Made by a program: the position numbers and the translations under genes
From: Sperchopsis tessellata
Lineage: Eukaryota > Arthropoda > Insecta > Coleoptera > Hydrophilidae
NCBI GenBank assembly: GCA_033557685.1
Contig: JAWQRN010000248.1
Coordinates: 1 to 33,056 of the forward strand
Length of the DNA stretch: 33,056 nt
Direction: 5' to 3'
In this document: positions 9,671 through 21,913 of the stretch, piece by piece
How positions within the stretch are numbered: position 1 is the stretch's first letter
Layout: every line of letters begins with the position of its first letter
Notes under the pieces: generated by a model
What the model saw: only the letters and a program-made list of their open reading frames with translations
What the model was told of the DNA's origin: nothing
The model's database searches: none

Positions 9671-10859
9671 ACGAAATATTGTCTATTTTTCTGTAGTCTC
9701 ATCCGTTGAGAAATGCACGCTAAAAAGATCTAAGAACTGAAACATATCTACCATCTGAGGGTTGCACTTCTGCTCACCAGAGGTCAGCCACTTTGCTTTT
9801 AAACGCCAATAGAGAAACAATGTTATCATAGATCATCTGCCAAATCCTACTGCACTTCTGTCAGTAGCAAGCTTTAAAATAATGCATATTTAGAGCATTG
9901 TCAATGCCCTATTCGTCAAAAACTATTACAGCTAGAAAATAATCTCAAAGAAAATGTAAGAATATAGAGGTGTTCCCGTTACAATATCACCTCTATTCTT
10001 ATATCACTTGACATATGCAGGGAATCCCTACAACTTATGTATTTAACTTTTTTATAGCTCCTCTAACAAAATAATTATTGCAATATCTTGGATTCTTAAT
10101 ATTATAAATCTCGTTGCTATCTCTCACCAATAAAACGTACTAAAACTAACGAGTTATTTAACGTGTTAAGTCAAAGTAAGCTTCAACGCTAAGATTTGTC
10201 GCGACTTATTTGTGAAACGAATCTGAACTTTTTCTTTATATTTTAATGTAAAGCCATTGAGGCGAATCTAGGGGCAATTTAGTTCTAGGTTTCAGATGTC
10301 TATTCATAATGACAGTTTTGCAATGGTTTGAGTAAACGCATATATAACCCAACAAAGCAGCAATTTTGACAATGTTTACCTTCGCATAGGTTCTTAGCAG
10401 TGACAACAGTTCTTCTGTGCAAAGGAAAATAAGGGATTGCATAATTTGCTATCTGCCAACTGAAACGAAATTGTTTCCACACATGTTTGCCACCCGCTTC
10501 GTCATTTTTTTACACACTTTTCTTATGCTATAAATAATAAATATTTTCACAGACTCTTCTTCTTCTTTTAGGGCCTAACTTCCACAAAGTTTCTATATAC
10601 CTTCCTTTTTTTAAATTTATTATTATCATTAGTTTCTTTTGATTCTTCATAATAAAAAAAGTAAAATTTCTCTAGGTATTTAAGTTTCTGACTGATATTT
10701 AGCTTCCATGTGGAGAAAGTCTCAATATTAAATTTAAATTACTATATTGCAAGTTTTGATATAATTGTATACAAGGTAGATTGTTGATTTCGAAATGAGG
10801 AAATTTATTAATTTTTGATAGTTCGGAAAAGAGATAATCAATGATATGGTTTAAATCGC
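9671..10859. other. Intergenic, nothing assigned
   Basis: Two overlapping minus-strand frames of 60-68 codons at 10236-10482 show no motif I recognise. The stretch has moderate AT content and no clear repeat. Confidence 0.3.
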
Positions 10860-10935
10860 CGACCGAGCCACATTGGCATAGTGGTGAGTCCTTGACTTCT
10901 TGTCAGAGAAGATGGTGAGGGGTACAAAAGTGATT
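10860..10935 (+). mobile_element. Possible tRNA-derived SINE head
   Basis: TTGGCATAGTGGTGAGTCC fits a polymerase III A box (TRGC-N2-AG-Y-N-GG) inside CCGAGCCACATTGGCATAG, which resembles insect SINE starts. A weak B-box-like GGGGTACAAA follows about 45 bases later. The tRNA fold is not evident, so this is tentative. Confidence 0.3.
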
Positions 10936-12436
10936 AGATCTTAATCAACATAATATATTGATGAATTCCCTGTAAGTGTATTTCAGATTATTGAACTAGG
11001 GTTTTGATTGTGTGTGGGTGATGTGTTCCATGAGTAATGCCTTTAGTGGCACTAGAATCTGTCCAAAATAGTTGCTAGTCTTGCAGAAATTATTTTTTTG
11101 CTGTTGGAATGTATTCGAGATAATGAAGCTAAACAAGTTTTTATATCAACTAAGAAATACAAAACTGCAAATTTTAAAGACCTATGATGTACCAACAAAA
11201 GTTTGGAAGGCAAAAAATGATACATAGCCCTCAAAAAAATATCACCCTCTACAGGTGGTTTAACACCCTAAGTTTCTTTGTTATTATATGTTTTATGTAA
11301 ATAATATAAATATAAAATATGTTTTATGTAAAAAATGTTTACATCAATCTTGTGCAACGTTACATATTTGAGTTTTATGCACAAATTTATTGTTAGTGTA
11401 AGTAAGATTTGCTATAACCAAAATAAATATTTTTCAAGAGTTTTGAAATTTAAAATTTTTTTTAACAGTAATAAATGTAGATATTGATATACGGCATGTG
11501 CGGGCTATAGTAAACTATTAAATTTTTATGTTATACAGTTTAGTTAATAGATCATATTGAAAATCAATATTTTTCATGTACAATAAATCTTTTTTTTTTA
11601 CGAAATGTGATGATTTTTATATTTCCTTAACATGCGAAATAAAATAATCGATCGATATTATGTAGTCTTTTCTATACCCAAAATGACCGGGTTTTTAACA
11701 TATTTAGCAATTTGTTGAATTTTCCCAAATTATGCATAGTCTTTTATCTAGCATGTCATAAAACAAAATCTCATCAGAAAGTGATTAAATTTTTTCATTT
11801 ATTATATTATTTAACAATCTTGTTTAACTATGAATTTTTGTAAAGGCAAATTAGTTGATATGGTGTTTTTGTTTGATGGTTACCAGAAAAAAACTTTTTT
11901 AGCTTGCAGATTTTATAATCAGCCATGTTCAGAAAAACCTTTTCCACAAAAAGATACATTTAGAAGACTTTAAAAAATATTAATAGAAACAGGCTGTGAA
12001 TTATAAGAAGCCAGTCATCAATTGGTAGTAGCAGACCCTCACCACAGTGTGTGGTGTGTCATTCATTAGTCAATTAACAAATATCAGCAAAATGTAAAAA
12101 ACTATATAGCATACCATTTTAAATACCGCAGTCACCACTAGTCTCACTATTTTCTTGTAGTTCACAAAATTAACGCGAATCTATATTACATTTTTTTCTA
12201 TCCATAATATTAGGGCCATCCCGAACATCATTTACTGTAAGACCTCTACAGTGTAGTCTCTCTTACTAGAAGGTATATATGTATCGAAATTTACATCTAT
12301 ATATATTATATTATAATTAAATTATAACCAATATAAATAATAATTATAAATCAATTCTATACTGGTTTTAACGAAATCCGAAAAATGCTATATACATTAA
12401 ACAAATTGTAGTAATATTAGTTACATTTTTTATTCC
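10936..12436. other. AT-rich intergenic, nothing assigned
   Basis: Long AT-rich sequence with scattered short frames (for example 60 codons on the minus strand at 11052-11234) that show no motif. No repeat boundary is visible. Confidence 0.4.
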
Positions 12437-12640
12437 AAAGAGGAGAAAGGGGTAGAGGAAGATATGGGGCAGGACAAGGAAGGAAGAATGAGAGGGTGGG
12501 GAAGAAGAGGGAAGAATGAGAGGGTGGGAAAGTGGAGGGAAGCATGAGAGGGTGGGAAAGAGGAGGAGGGTGAGGAGGAAGAGAAGAGGCAGCGAAAAAC
12601 AGGAAGAGGAAGAATAGGAAAACAAAGAGGAAAAGCTAAG
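12437..12640. repeat. Purine-rich minisatellite
   Basis: About 200 bases are nearly all A and G on the plus strand. A 27-28-bp unit based on GAATGAGAGGGTGGGGAAG is repeated roughly three times and then decays into GAGGA-type sequence. The 94-codon Ser/Leu/Pro-rich frame on the opposite strand is a composition artefact. Confidence 0.8.
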
Positions 12641-12715
12641 GAAATTTGCCACTGAATGAGTCGTTATATTGAAATATTTTTCTCAAAAGGTGGCTACACC
12701 AGCTGCGAATGCGAA
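12630..12715 (+). repeat. Direct repeat, left copy of an 85-bp pair
   Basis: GAAAAGCTAAGGAAATTTGC and, further on, GAAATATTTTTCT and CAGCTGCGAAT align in the same order and spacing with 13066-13150. Divergence is substantial. The origin is unknown. Confidence 0.6.
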
Positions 12716-13065
12716 AAATACTAGGATCCTTTTGGAGGTTTAATAATCAATTCCCAACATTTAGATTCGATGTGAATATACATTTCCTATAGAATATCCC
12801 AAATTCATTGAAATATTTGTTTCAGAACGGAGTGGAAAAGCCTACAACAGGGTGCAAAATTTTACAGTTTATATTGCACCAGTTTTTGGAACTCCTTGGA
12901 TGATAGTCTGAATGACTAATCTCCGATCGTAGGTGCCTGTGGTGATATTATTTTGGGAAATCAAATCTGCTTTTGAAAATTTACATTCATGTGCCCATGA
13001 AAGTAAAAGTTTCTAGAGAGAGGATCACATCATAAACAATTCCGTACCATGAAATTCACACAATT

Positions 13066-13150
13066 GAAAAGCTATCGAAATTTGCTACTAAAGGAGGTTA
13101 GTTACGTTGAAGTATTTTTCTAGTAGCATTCTACAGCTGCTGAATTCGCA
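13066..13150 (+). repeat. Direct repeat, right copy of an 85-bp pair
   Basis: GAAAAGCTATCGAAATTTGC, GAAGTATTTTTCT and CAGCTGCTGAAT match the copy at 12630-12715. The offset is about 436 bp. Confidence 0.6.
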
Positions 13151-13178
13151 CTTGGGTGGTGCTCTCTTCAACCAGGAA

Positions 13179-13343
13179 TTGATTTTTGATCAAGAACGAT
13201 CTTTGCTCGAGGATCATATTGCAATTAATTATATGTATTGACAATTTAATTGTATGTTGCAAATAACATTGATCATGATCAATCTTTAAATCAATGTATG
13301 GTCAAGATTGATATTTGATCAAGATCGGCCTTTGTAGCGAGAT
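13179..13343. repeat. GATC-rich patch with a 36-bp direct repeat
   Basis: ATTGATTTTTGATCAAGAAC starting near 13180 is echoed by ATTGATATTTGATCAAGATC starting near 13309; each is followed by a C-rich CTTTG block. TGATCATGATCA lies between them. The words GATC and TTGATC recur as in the 17-bp minisatellite at 23213-23484. Confidence 0.55.
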
Positions 13344-13891
13344 TGATCTTTCACACCTGCTAACCAAGTAAATGCAGACAAACCCAAGATACAATTGCTT
13401 ATATAAACTGTGAGGGAATATTTTTATTTCCGTAAAAGAAAGAATATTTTAGCATAAGGGAGGATATTATCACAGATTAAATATATAATACTAAAATATT
13501 ATACAGTTAATTTGCGACATTACAGTAAAAAGGAGGAATGTCCTTCCAAAAGAAATACGGTTGGCAATCCTAGTAGAGTCTAGAGACCATCAAAGAACAT
13601 TAGTCGTCTGACAGTCATTTAGATCATGCAAAATTTCAGATTAAGTTTAAAAATTAATATCTGAACTAGACTCCATTTACTCAGGGAGTTTTTGGCTTCG
13701 CTTTGTTGTACAAAAGTCATCAAAGCAAAGTCAATGCATACATGTAACAGAAGGAAGTAATATAATTCGACGCAGCTTGAAATTGTCTTTGAAAAGAGCC
13801 TTTATGGAAGTATGTTATACAACTTTAATTCCAGACATTTCAGTCAATAGTGTTCTAAATATGTTGTAAGTGATAGAACATATAAACCTAT

Positions 13892-14173
13892 ATGGAAAAC
13901 AATCAAAAACAGCTAGAAATATATCTATATAGCATAGTAGTGAATTTACTAGAGAATAGAATTGTAGGTCAGGCAAAGAGTAAGTTATGTCAGAGACAAA
14001 TTTTACCTTACACTTCTAACATGTGCATCGCTCAGTTGTATCATCACATCCCTAATATACGTGTTGAAATTTTACTTACATCCACCACAAGGTTATATTT
14101 GAAACACATATTCGAGGTCTCCTCTGGCCAACTAGAGCATAAAACATTAATTGAGCATGTCAGGAGTTTCTAG
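13892..14173 (+). other. 93-codon open frame, possibly eroded retrotransposon gag
   Basis: The frame has an ATG at 13892 and encodes LEIYLYSIVVNLLENRIVGQ and then AKSKLCQ. That faintly resembles the alpha-helical gag core of insect LTR retrotransposons, where a hydrophobic stretch precedes N-R-I-x-G-x-A. No protease, polymerase or LTR is near. It may equally be a chance frame. Confidence 0.2.
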
Positions 14174-15761
14174 TCATTCTCGCTCCCTCATTACCCTGAC
14201 CTTTCAGTGGATGTATAATATGGAATACATGTACGTAACTCAACCTCTGCCTGTGAAATAACGATATACAAATATATAAAGTGTGTCTGATGTATGAAAT
14301 GGACAAACTCAATTACTTAAATACTTTCTGCGATTACTATATTACTACCGTCACTCCATATGTTTAATCACCTTTTTACACCCATTCAGAAATGCATTGC
14401 TTTCATCGATATATGTAATAGTGATGAAAGAATTAATTCTAAAATTTTTGGCACCCAGTAAAAGATAAAACATTTAAATAGTAGCCAATGTGCTTAATGT
14501 TATGAAATTTGAGTAGGGGTCTATGAGCCTAGCCAAGACAGCCAGCTTTTTGAGACTAGGGAAAAACCTATGCTCTAACTACGTTCCGAGAGGGATGTAA
14601 TAGTGGGTCTCATGTTTCAAAGGTCCATGTCAAAGAAGCGTATTTCAATTGAAACACTGGATAGTGTAAGATTCCCAGGTACGAAAGACTAATCACTGGG
14701 ATACCTGATTGGTCATAGCAGAGGAAAAAGGCAAACTTCAAATATTGAATTTGTTGTAAATGTTATGCTCAAAGATTTAATAAGAAATTTAAAAAATATA
14801 ATATTTTTCAAACGATGGTAACTCCATTAATATTTTATTAATAAGTGTAATGAAAAGTTTTATTAGATATTTCTATTTCATTTATGATTAGTACTAAGAA
14901 TTTTTTTTAACTGTGGTAGTTTTACAGATATAAAACAAATAATTTCTTGGTGGGACAGTTGAATTTTATGTCATTAAATAGACATTTTTTTCCTATTTAA
15001 TTGATGTATCACATATTTTTACTTTTTTCTGTTGCATCACACATATAAATAAAAATAATTAAAGAGTTTATGGATGAAACAATGGAATAAAGTAACACAA
15101 TTATTTATAAGTATTTATTAAGAACAAAAATACAAAAAGTCAGAGCATTAAATAACTGCATGATACATGAAATAAATAACCAAATAAACATGTAAAAGTT
15201 TTTGGTTCATGCTAATATAAATAAATAAATAATTTTACTTGATAATTATTTAAAAATGGAAAGAAATGATACATTTTTAAACTTATAACAAATTTATTTA
15301 CTACCTTTAATTACTTGTATGTGATAAAAAAATAGTACTAGTAAATCCTGATATAGTTTATCAAGGTCAATGAAAGGTCTTTGTACTTCACATTAAATAG
15401 GCAATATTTACACTTTCTTAAATAAAATAAGATATATGTTATATAAATATAATCAATATTGTATTTTTCTTAACCATTCATATATAGTACTGATATTTCA
15501 AACACAGAATTTTTATTTCAACAACCATAATATCCAAAGAAATTTTAGCACTATATATATATATATATATATATACACGTTTTATCTTTTAGTCTGGAAT
15601 ATATAAAATCCTATGTAAATCTGAAAGTAGCTTATATTGCACCCTGAGCAGTAAATACCAACGTATATTGTTGTATAATAATTGGGAAACATCATTAAAA
15701 CTATATTTTTTGAAAAATCAATTCATCATATTAATTATATAAATAGTTACCTTTTGTTGAA
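14174..15761. other. Intergenic, nothing assigned
   Basis: The 14510-14720 stretch is less AT-rich and may be an old repeat, but I see no coding frame or ends. The rest is very AT-rich, with a (TA)n run at 15552-15574. Confidence 0.4.
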
Positions 15762-15836
15762 GCAGGATGGTTCAATGATAAAACACTTGGCCGTCATATT
15801 CTTTAACGATCCTGTTGTCGATATTTCCAGTCCAGT
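15762..15836 (+). mobile_element. tRNA-like sequence, probable SINE head
   Basis: GGTTCAATGATAAAACACTT then GGCCGTCAT resembles the D-arm and anticodon region of a tRNA, with GTC in the anticodon position. TGTTGTCGATATTTCCAG about 30 bases later resembles a worn T-arm and B box. The stems do not pair well, so it is not a working tRNA. A tRNA-derived SINE or tRNA pseudogene fits best. Confidence 0.4.
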
Positions 15837-16068
15837 CCAACCCAGGGTCCCGAAACGTTATTTTTACTTCCCAAACTTACCTAATTGTACTTTGCATACC
15901 TGTACTATTATCCTACAGTCAATATAAACATGAAAAATTATAAGAGGGGCCACCGTGCCCAACCAAATTTAACTTAAATGTAAAACATTAACAAAAACTA
16001 ATGGCACGCTAGTGAAAACTTTAAATCCAAACTAGAACAATAAGATCTAGAAAAACTCACAATGTTAA

Positions 16069-16736
16069 GTGGACTCAAACCGCCGACTAAAAAACTCCAT
16101 AGTGATAGTGACAATCCAAAAGCAGCGGATTGTCTCAAAAGCAAAGAAACTGCATGATGCCAAAAACAGTGCAGAAACAGAGCAACCAGAAGAAGTAATA
16201 ATGCACGATGTAAAAAATAGTAATTTATCAGATTTCATCACAAAAGTTTCCCACACGCCCCTTGCACACCTCTAACAGAAAAACTCTTATGCCATATTAG
16301 CGAATGCTGATCAACTAGAACAAACGAAAAATACCATCAACACCGATTATCAAAACAAAACCACCATCAATTATTCCTCATGCAGGGCTACAGAATAAAA
16401 TACAAGAACAACTTGGTAATGATTTTCATATAAAATATAGTAGAAATAGTACCAGAATCTCCACACATGATATCCATAAATTCAAAGAATACAAAGAGTC
16501 GCTATTTAAAACCAAAATAGGGTTTCATTTATATTCTACCAAAGATAACAAAACTCACGCTTTCGTACTGGAAGGCCTAGATGATCCTGAAACCAACATG
16601 AATAAAATAAAAAGTGAGTTAATTGATAAATACAATCTTCCAATACAAGATGTATACAGAATGATAACAAAAATTAACATTAATCTTTACACACAAAACG
16701 TCCTAGAATTAATTATCTAATAGAAACCTATCATAC
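16069..16736 (+). pseudogene. Jockey ORF1 (gag) remnant
   Basis: After frame changes the sequence reads KTKIGFHLYSTKDNKTHAFV, then LEGLDDPETNMNKIKSEL and YNLPIQDVYRM. This is the pre-C2HC domain of Jockey gag, known by its F-H-x-Y-T ... THAFVLRGL pattern. The zinc knuckles that should follow are missing. The opening 68 codons (16069-16275) are an Asn/Lys-rich region of the same product. Confidence 0.75.
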
Positions 16737-16789
16737 AGAAAAATGAAATTAAATGGCATTCAATTAAAACTGCAATCTATTAACATTCC

Positions 16790-17100
16790 CAACACATTAA
16801 CATCTTCATAATCCTAGAAACAAAATTAAAACTACCTGACCCCTTACAAATAAAAAAAAACTACAACACCTTGCGAGACCAAATAGAGCCGGCAGCATTG
16901 CAATTCTTACTTCACAACATATTCCTTGTAATCCAAAATCACTACCTAGAGTTAGCTTGGAATGTGTACCACTCTCACTGACTAATAGCAATCCTTATTG
17001 CCTCTTACAATAAAGTCAACCAACCAACCACTTCTCCAACCAAGACCTTGAGATTACTCTCCTAATCACACAAAAAATTAATAATTGGTGTCCTGAATGT
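16790..17100 (+). pseudogene. Jockey ORF2 endonuclease remnant
   Basis: ILETKLKLPDPLQIK (about 16812-16856) corresponds to the E-T-x-L motif of the APE-type endonuclease. A shifted frame gives AGSIAILTSQHIP (about 16890-16930), matching the glycine-rich AIL segment that follows. Frameshifts and stops break it. Confidence 0.6.
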
Positions 17101-17154
17101 CCGACACTCTGACTAGAAGATCAAAATAACATACATATTCTTTATCCAGTCACT

Positions 17155-17880
17155 GACTTTTCCCTACTTTCAGCATTTAGCAAAGTAGCAGAAAGGATCA
17201 TTTTAAACAGAACGAAAAATATGCCTACTAGATTTCAAAAAAGTTTTCCATTATGTATGGACCGACGGTCTCTCTTATAAGATCCACCAACTCCAGTTCG
17301 CTAGAAATCTGATTGAACAGTCCGAGTCCACGTCCACAAATTCCCAAATCAAATAGGAAAAGGCTGGAGTCCTACAAGGATCTGTCACATAAAATTAAAT
17401 GCAAACAAAACAGAACTATGCATATTCACCAAAAAAATTCACTAACATAAACATTCCTATACCCTTAAAGATAGACAATTACCCAATTACTATTACTTCC
17501 CCTGTCAAATACCTATAAGTCTCCAGGCTCTCATTTCACCCCCAGATACGCTACAGCCTACAAAAAACTACCATAAATCGCTTAACTGCGCCCAATCATC
17601 ACTTATGCCGCACCAGCCTGGTGTTTCACCTCCAGTACTCAGACCGCTACAAACGTTTAAAAAGAAAATGCTACGATTAATTGTAAACGCAGTCAGATAC
17701 ACACCCATTTGCCGACTACACAAAGAATCCAAAATTCCGTATACCACCGGACATATTGAACCCCACACACAAACCCTCTGTTCAACAATACAACAATAAT
17801 CCATTACCAGAATGTTCAATTTAGAATCAAACACCGGCTACCCTACCAAACAAACTCTCCCTATTTTCTTTGAACCACCA
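17155..17880 (+). pseudogene. Jockey ORF2 reverse transcriptase remnant and C-terminus
   Basis: FSLLSAFSKVAERIILNR (about 17160-17210) is the RT region before motif A. KLNANKTELCIFTKK (about 17395-17440) is the thumb-side KTE motif. Further on, YAAPAWCF and, in another frame, KKMLRLIVNAVRYTPICRLH (from about 17660) are the conserved C-terminal Jockey block. The catalytic segment between them is deleted. Confidence 0.75.
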
Positions 17881-17980
17881 TAAAACCACTAATCACTCAG
17901 TAAAAGTATCTTTTCCTAAAAATTCTACAAGTTAAAACATAACAAGACGAAACAATCCCCACTCTAAAACACACACTTAA

Positions 17981-19110
17981 ATATTTAACACAGGTTTTTT
18001 TCTTCACTTTTCCTGTAAATACATACCATAATAGGTCAAGAAACACACCTAATTAAGAACAGCCAACCAACAAAAAATGTTTACAAATATTAAAAATATA
18101 CACATCACACATGTACATATAAAACACCTCCCACAAACACACAAGCAATGCCAAAGCAAGGAAGTGTATCGATAAATAATTACTATAAATATGTAATATT
18201 TTTGGATTGATTGGCCATCATATTTCAATACAAATGTATAGTAAGTTCAAATCTGTGAGGGAGTTTTTGTTTTGTTTATGATAATTAGATTAAAATACCC
18301 AATGTGTATTTTTTCTATTATATATACTAAATATTTATTTTAACACTTGTTATATATTAGTAATTTAATTTATTTATTGCTTTGTTCAATAATTGTCTTA
18401 AAAAATTAATTTAAAATTATAAATATTCAGATAAAATATATATTGGCTATTTAAATGTAATCACCGCAAACAAAATGCAGATTTTAACTTACTATTCCTT
18501 GACAGTATATTTGTATAAACTCAACGAGCCACGTGTTTTATCATTGGGCCATCCCTACTTGAACAAAAAATAACTATAATTATATATTTGAAGTAGGCAT
18601 TATTATATTAAAATAAGTTAATTTATCAAAATATTGTATTTAGAGCAAAAGGCTCAAACATAAGGTATTTACAGATTTACATGATTTTATATGTCCTATA
18701 ATAAAATGTGACAAATGGTATTTTCTATTTAATGGACACTATTAATATCTATTTATTTATTAAAAATATGTGCTTGGTATTAAGGATTGTTCAAATTTAC
18801 ATTACTCTTTGAAATCATTAATAAAAACCATTGCTCTAATTTAGATGCAGTCATTCTAAGATTATTTTTAGCATTACCATATCTAAGGACTGCTATCTCT
18901 TCTTTGCCGTTTCTATTCTTTTTATATTAAATCTTAGGATGACAACTTGTAAATAAACTCCAGAACGAGAATTTCGGGTTCTTCATTCTAAGGTACTTTG
19001 ATGTCCCACAAAGGCTGGATGAACGTAGTAAAACACTATTATAATGTATGGTGTAAATTTTAATTGAAGTCTAATTCAAGAGGTTATTCATGACTAAGGC
19101 TTTTGCTAAT
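17981..19110. other. AT-rich intergenic, nothing assigned
   Basis: The first 200 bases may be the 3' untranslated region of the Jockey copy. A GGGCCATCCC motif near 18546 also occurs near 12214 and could belong to a repeat family. No gene is seen. Confidence 0.4.
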
Positions 19111-20573
19111 TTAACCTTTGAACGGGCGCTGTCTTAACATTTACGACTAACTTATTTTTGTTCTCCTCAAAATGGTTATGACCTTCTCATGCGATTATAT
19201 TCTTAGAACGATGCATTATGGGTAAATAAATGGCAGTCTGTTACAATGTATTAGTGAAAAGTCGGCCTGACCTAAACTTTACAAAGTGTGAAATATGCAG
19301 AGTAGTAATGACTTTCATTTCTAACCCATTGTTTCCGTTTTGACAATAAAAACACCAAAAGAAAAATGCAATGTGACAAATTGGCAGCAATTCATAAATT
19401 CATATATAAGTAATAGCCAAGCTTGCTATAACCTTAGCGAATATACAACAATTGAGGAGATGTTGCATCCTATTAGAGACCGATGCCAATTTATACAGTA
19501 CATGCCTAATAAGCCAACAAAGTATGGCATAAAGATGTATGCTCTTTGCAATGAAAAAACTTTTTATACCTTCAATTTGGAAGTTTACTGTGGTACACAA
19601 CTCGATGGCACCAATGTAAAACGATTAGTTGGCCCCATAGAAAATTCTACCAGAAGTTTAATGACTGATAATTATTACACCATCATTCTTCTCTATGATT
19701 ACCTTCTTTAAAGGAAAATTACTTTGATCGGGACTCGAAAAAAATAAAACAAAAGAAATCCCACCAGAATTTCTGCCTCATAAAAACAAAGCTGTACATT
19801 TGATATTAATTGCTTTTCAACGAAATAAAATGTTGACTTCATATATTCCCAGAAAGAATGAAACCGTTATACTTCTTTCAACAATGCACGACAAAGCTGA
19901 AATCAATAAAACTACAAAGAAGCCTGAAATTAGAATGAAATACAATGAAAGGAAAGGTGGAGTCGATGCAGTTGACAAATTGTGTGCTATGTATATGGTT
20001 GCCAGAATTACGAGAAGATGGTGATGTTCGATATTCTTCAATTAGATGAATATTGCTCGAGTAAATGCATATATCTTATATTCATATTATAGACCAGATG
20101 AATCAAAATTTCAAAGGATATTTTTAAAAAAATTATCCTTAGTCTGATGGAAGAACATCTCATTTTTAGGTCCAAACTGAAAAACCTACCCTTAGATATT
20201 GCAGCATTTTTGAAAGTGAAATATCCACAGCCCGCAATAGAAGAAACTGATTCAGAGGGTCTCTTCAGAAACGTGGAGTTTGGCGTTCACGAACGATGAA
20301 GAAAAAACGGACAACAGCATCTATGAAATGTTTGAATGAAAGAGGGCAGTGATTTGCTTGAAGATTAAAATTATATATATTAGTTTTGTATTATTATAAT
20401 ATTTTTAAAATTTTGTGATTTTCAAACAAATTACTTTATGGTAAATTTTTGTTTTATTGATTAATTAATAACCTTATTCCATATTTATAGTGACTAAGCA
20501 ATGTCAAATACTCTAGAATTTCATTCGGTGACGCTTGTCGTAAAAAATACTATAAGCGCCTGCTCATGGTAAA
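19111..20573 (+). mobile_element. Decayed piggyBac-like element, second family
   Basis: TTAA at 19111-19114 is followed by CCTTTGAACGGGCGCT; at the right, 20555-20569 read in reverse gives CCATGAGCAGGCGCT and the target site is worn to TTTA. Transposase fragments lie between. At about 1.45 kb it is shorter than an intact element, mainly because the N-terminal half of the transposase is gone. Its ends differ from those of the element at 5442-6081, so this is a distinct and older family. Confidence 0.78.
19370..20360 (+). pseudogene. piggyBac-like transposase, catalytic part, frameshifted
   Basis: The first frame (to 19711) encodes YTTIEEMLHPIRDRCQF, then YMPNKPTKYGIKMYALC and MTDNYYT. This matches the piggyBac DDE domain: the T-I-D-E motif, the Y-I-P-N-K-P-x-K-Y-G-I-K block and the second aspartate in x-D-N-x-x-T. 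A stop at 19709 and a frameshift lead to the frame at 19800-20024, with KGGVDAVDKLC holding the third aspartate and ending in TRRW. The first catalytic aspartate is glutamate here (TIEE). Later codons are in mixed frames and no cysteine-rich tail is clear. Inactive. Confidence 0.85.
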
Positions 20574-21913
20574 TTATATAGTGCTACTGTTCGAAGGTTG
20601 AGTTTATTTCCTTTAAATCTACCCTACCCTTAACTACAAAGCCATCAAAGGTACTAGTTAAAGTCAATTCAGTTAAGATAGTGATGATATCATCTGCAGT
20701 CGGTGTCCTTTGGTTTGGATGAGTTATGAAACTAGAGTACAGCAGTCGACTATCATAACCGTGACACCAGCAGTAAACATTGACTATTGTATGCAAGTTA
20801 CTGGTGCTAATGGAAACTAAATTTCACTTTGATTTTTGATGATATCACTTCTTACACTGAATTGACTTTACATAAATATTGCAAAGGATATGTTTTTGTA
20901 GAGATGTCCTATATCTTGACTAAGTAGTGAAGGTAGTTCAAAAGGAACATCATTTTATTAAAAAATGAATTTACTCATCAAACAGTTTTCGAGATATTTT
21001 TATAAGAGTTTACTATCACTAAAACCAGAATAGAAATTTAATTTTTTTCCTTACATGAACTATTCAGATTACAATTACACAGACAGTGTTTTTCTATTGG
21101 TGTAAGTATCGCTGTAATTTATACCAACTTTTTTATTGAATTAAGATAGATACATAATATATTTACATCCTAGACTAGATACAAAGTATGTGAGGTTTTT
21201 TCTTAACACAGCTTAAGAACTTTTTTTTTGAGAAAAAATACAAAATTATTAAGTACTAATATGACCTAATACAGGGAATTTGGTAGCTTTCAGTTGGTTT
21301 ATATAAATTTACCATAACTCAACCATTCTAGAAATGCACATATTATTTTGTTATTGTCTTGTAGTAAATCTAAAGTTATTTTGATTTTAATAATTTAAAT
21401 GTACAAGTCTATTTTGATATATAACATAGTCAGCAAGCAACAATGTTAGCATGTATGATTAAAATAAATTATTTTTAACAAAAAATAATATAAAACAATA
21501 AATTCAATAAAATAATATGAGGCAAATTAAAACACAATTCGAACTATAAAAATTAACATTGATCATTTATTTTGTACATTACAATAATTACAAAACTGAA
21601 AACTATATTACAGGGAATTATGTAATACAAAATAAAACTTCAAATAAAAAATTCAACTTCTGCTGCATTTTTACATTATTTCAACAATCAATATGAGAGG
21701 TTTTTATTGCTAAATTATAGAAAAAAACCTATGAATTATTATATAAAACTTCGGTTCTAGTTTACTGTATTTTTAAATGATTTTAATATTATACGGAATG
21801 AAATAATCTTTTGTTTTCATTATAAAATTACAAAAACTATGAATTTTTGTAGAATATATTGTGTCTCAACATGCTACTTTTGGTGTATTCTTATATGATT
21901 TTAACTTTATATA
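20574..21913. other. Intergenic, nothing assigned
   Basis: A 70-codon minus frame at 20584-20796, next to the piggyBac right end, contains TADDIITILTELTLTSTFDG. I recognise no domain and it has no clear start or splice context. The rest is AT-rich. Confidence 0.3.

Larger units (their letters stand above)
16069..17980 (+). mobile_element. Decayed Jockey-type LINE
   Basis: Pieces of gag, endonuclease and the end of the reverse transcriptase occur in the order expected of a Jockey-clade non-LTR retrotransposon. They are scattered over all three plus frames with many stops. Much of the reverse transcriptase is deleted: the catalytic YADD region is absent. The exact ends are not visible. Confidence 0.75.

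Noticed and set aside
10236..10482. Two overlapping minus frames with scattered cysteines
   Set aside because: Cysteine spacing fits no zinc-binding pattern I know and the frames overlap without a clear winner.
12368..12652. 94-codon Ser/Leu/Pro-rich minus frame
   Set aside because: It is the complement of a purine-only repeat tract and has no domain or gene context.
20584..20796. 70-codon minus frame beside the piggyBac right end
   Set aside because: No recognised domain, start context or splice support; not called as a gene.
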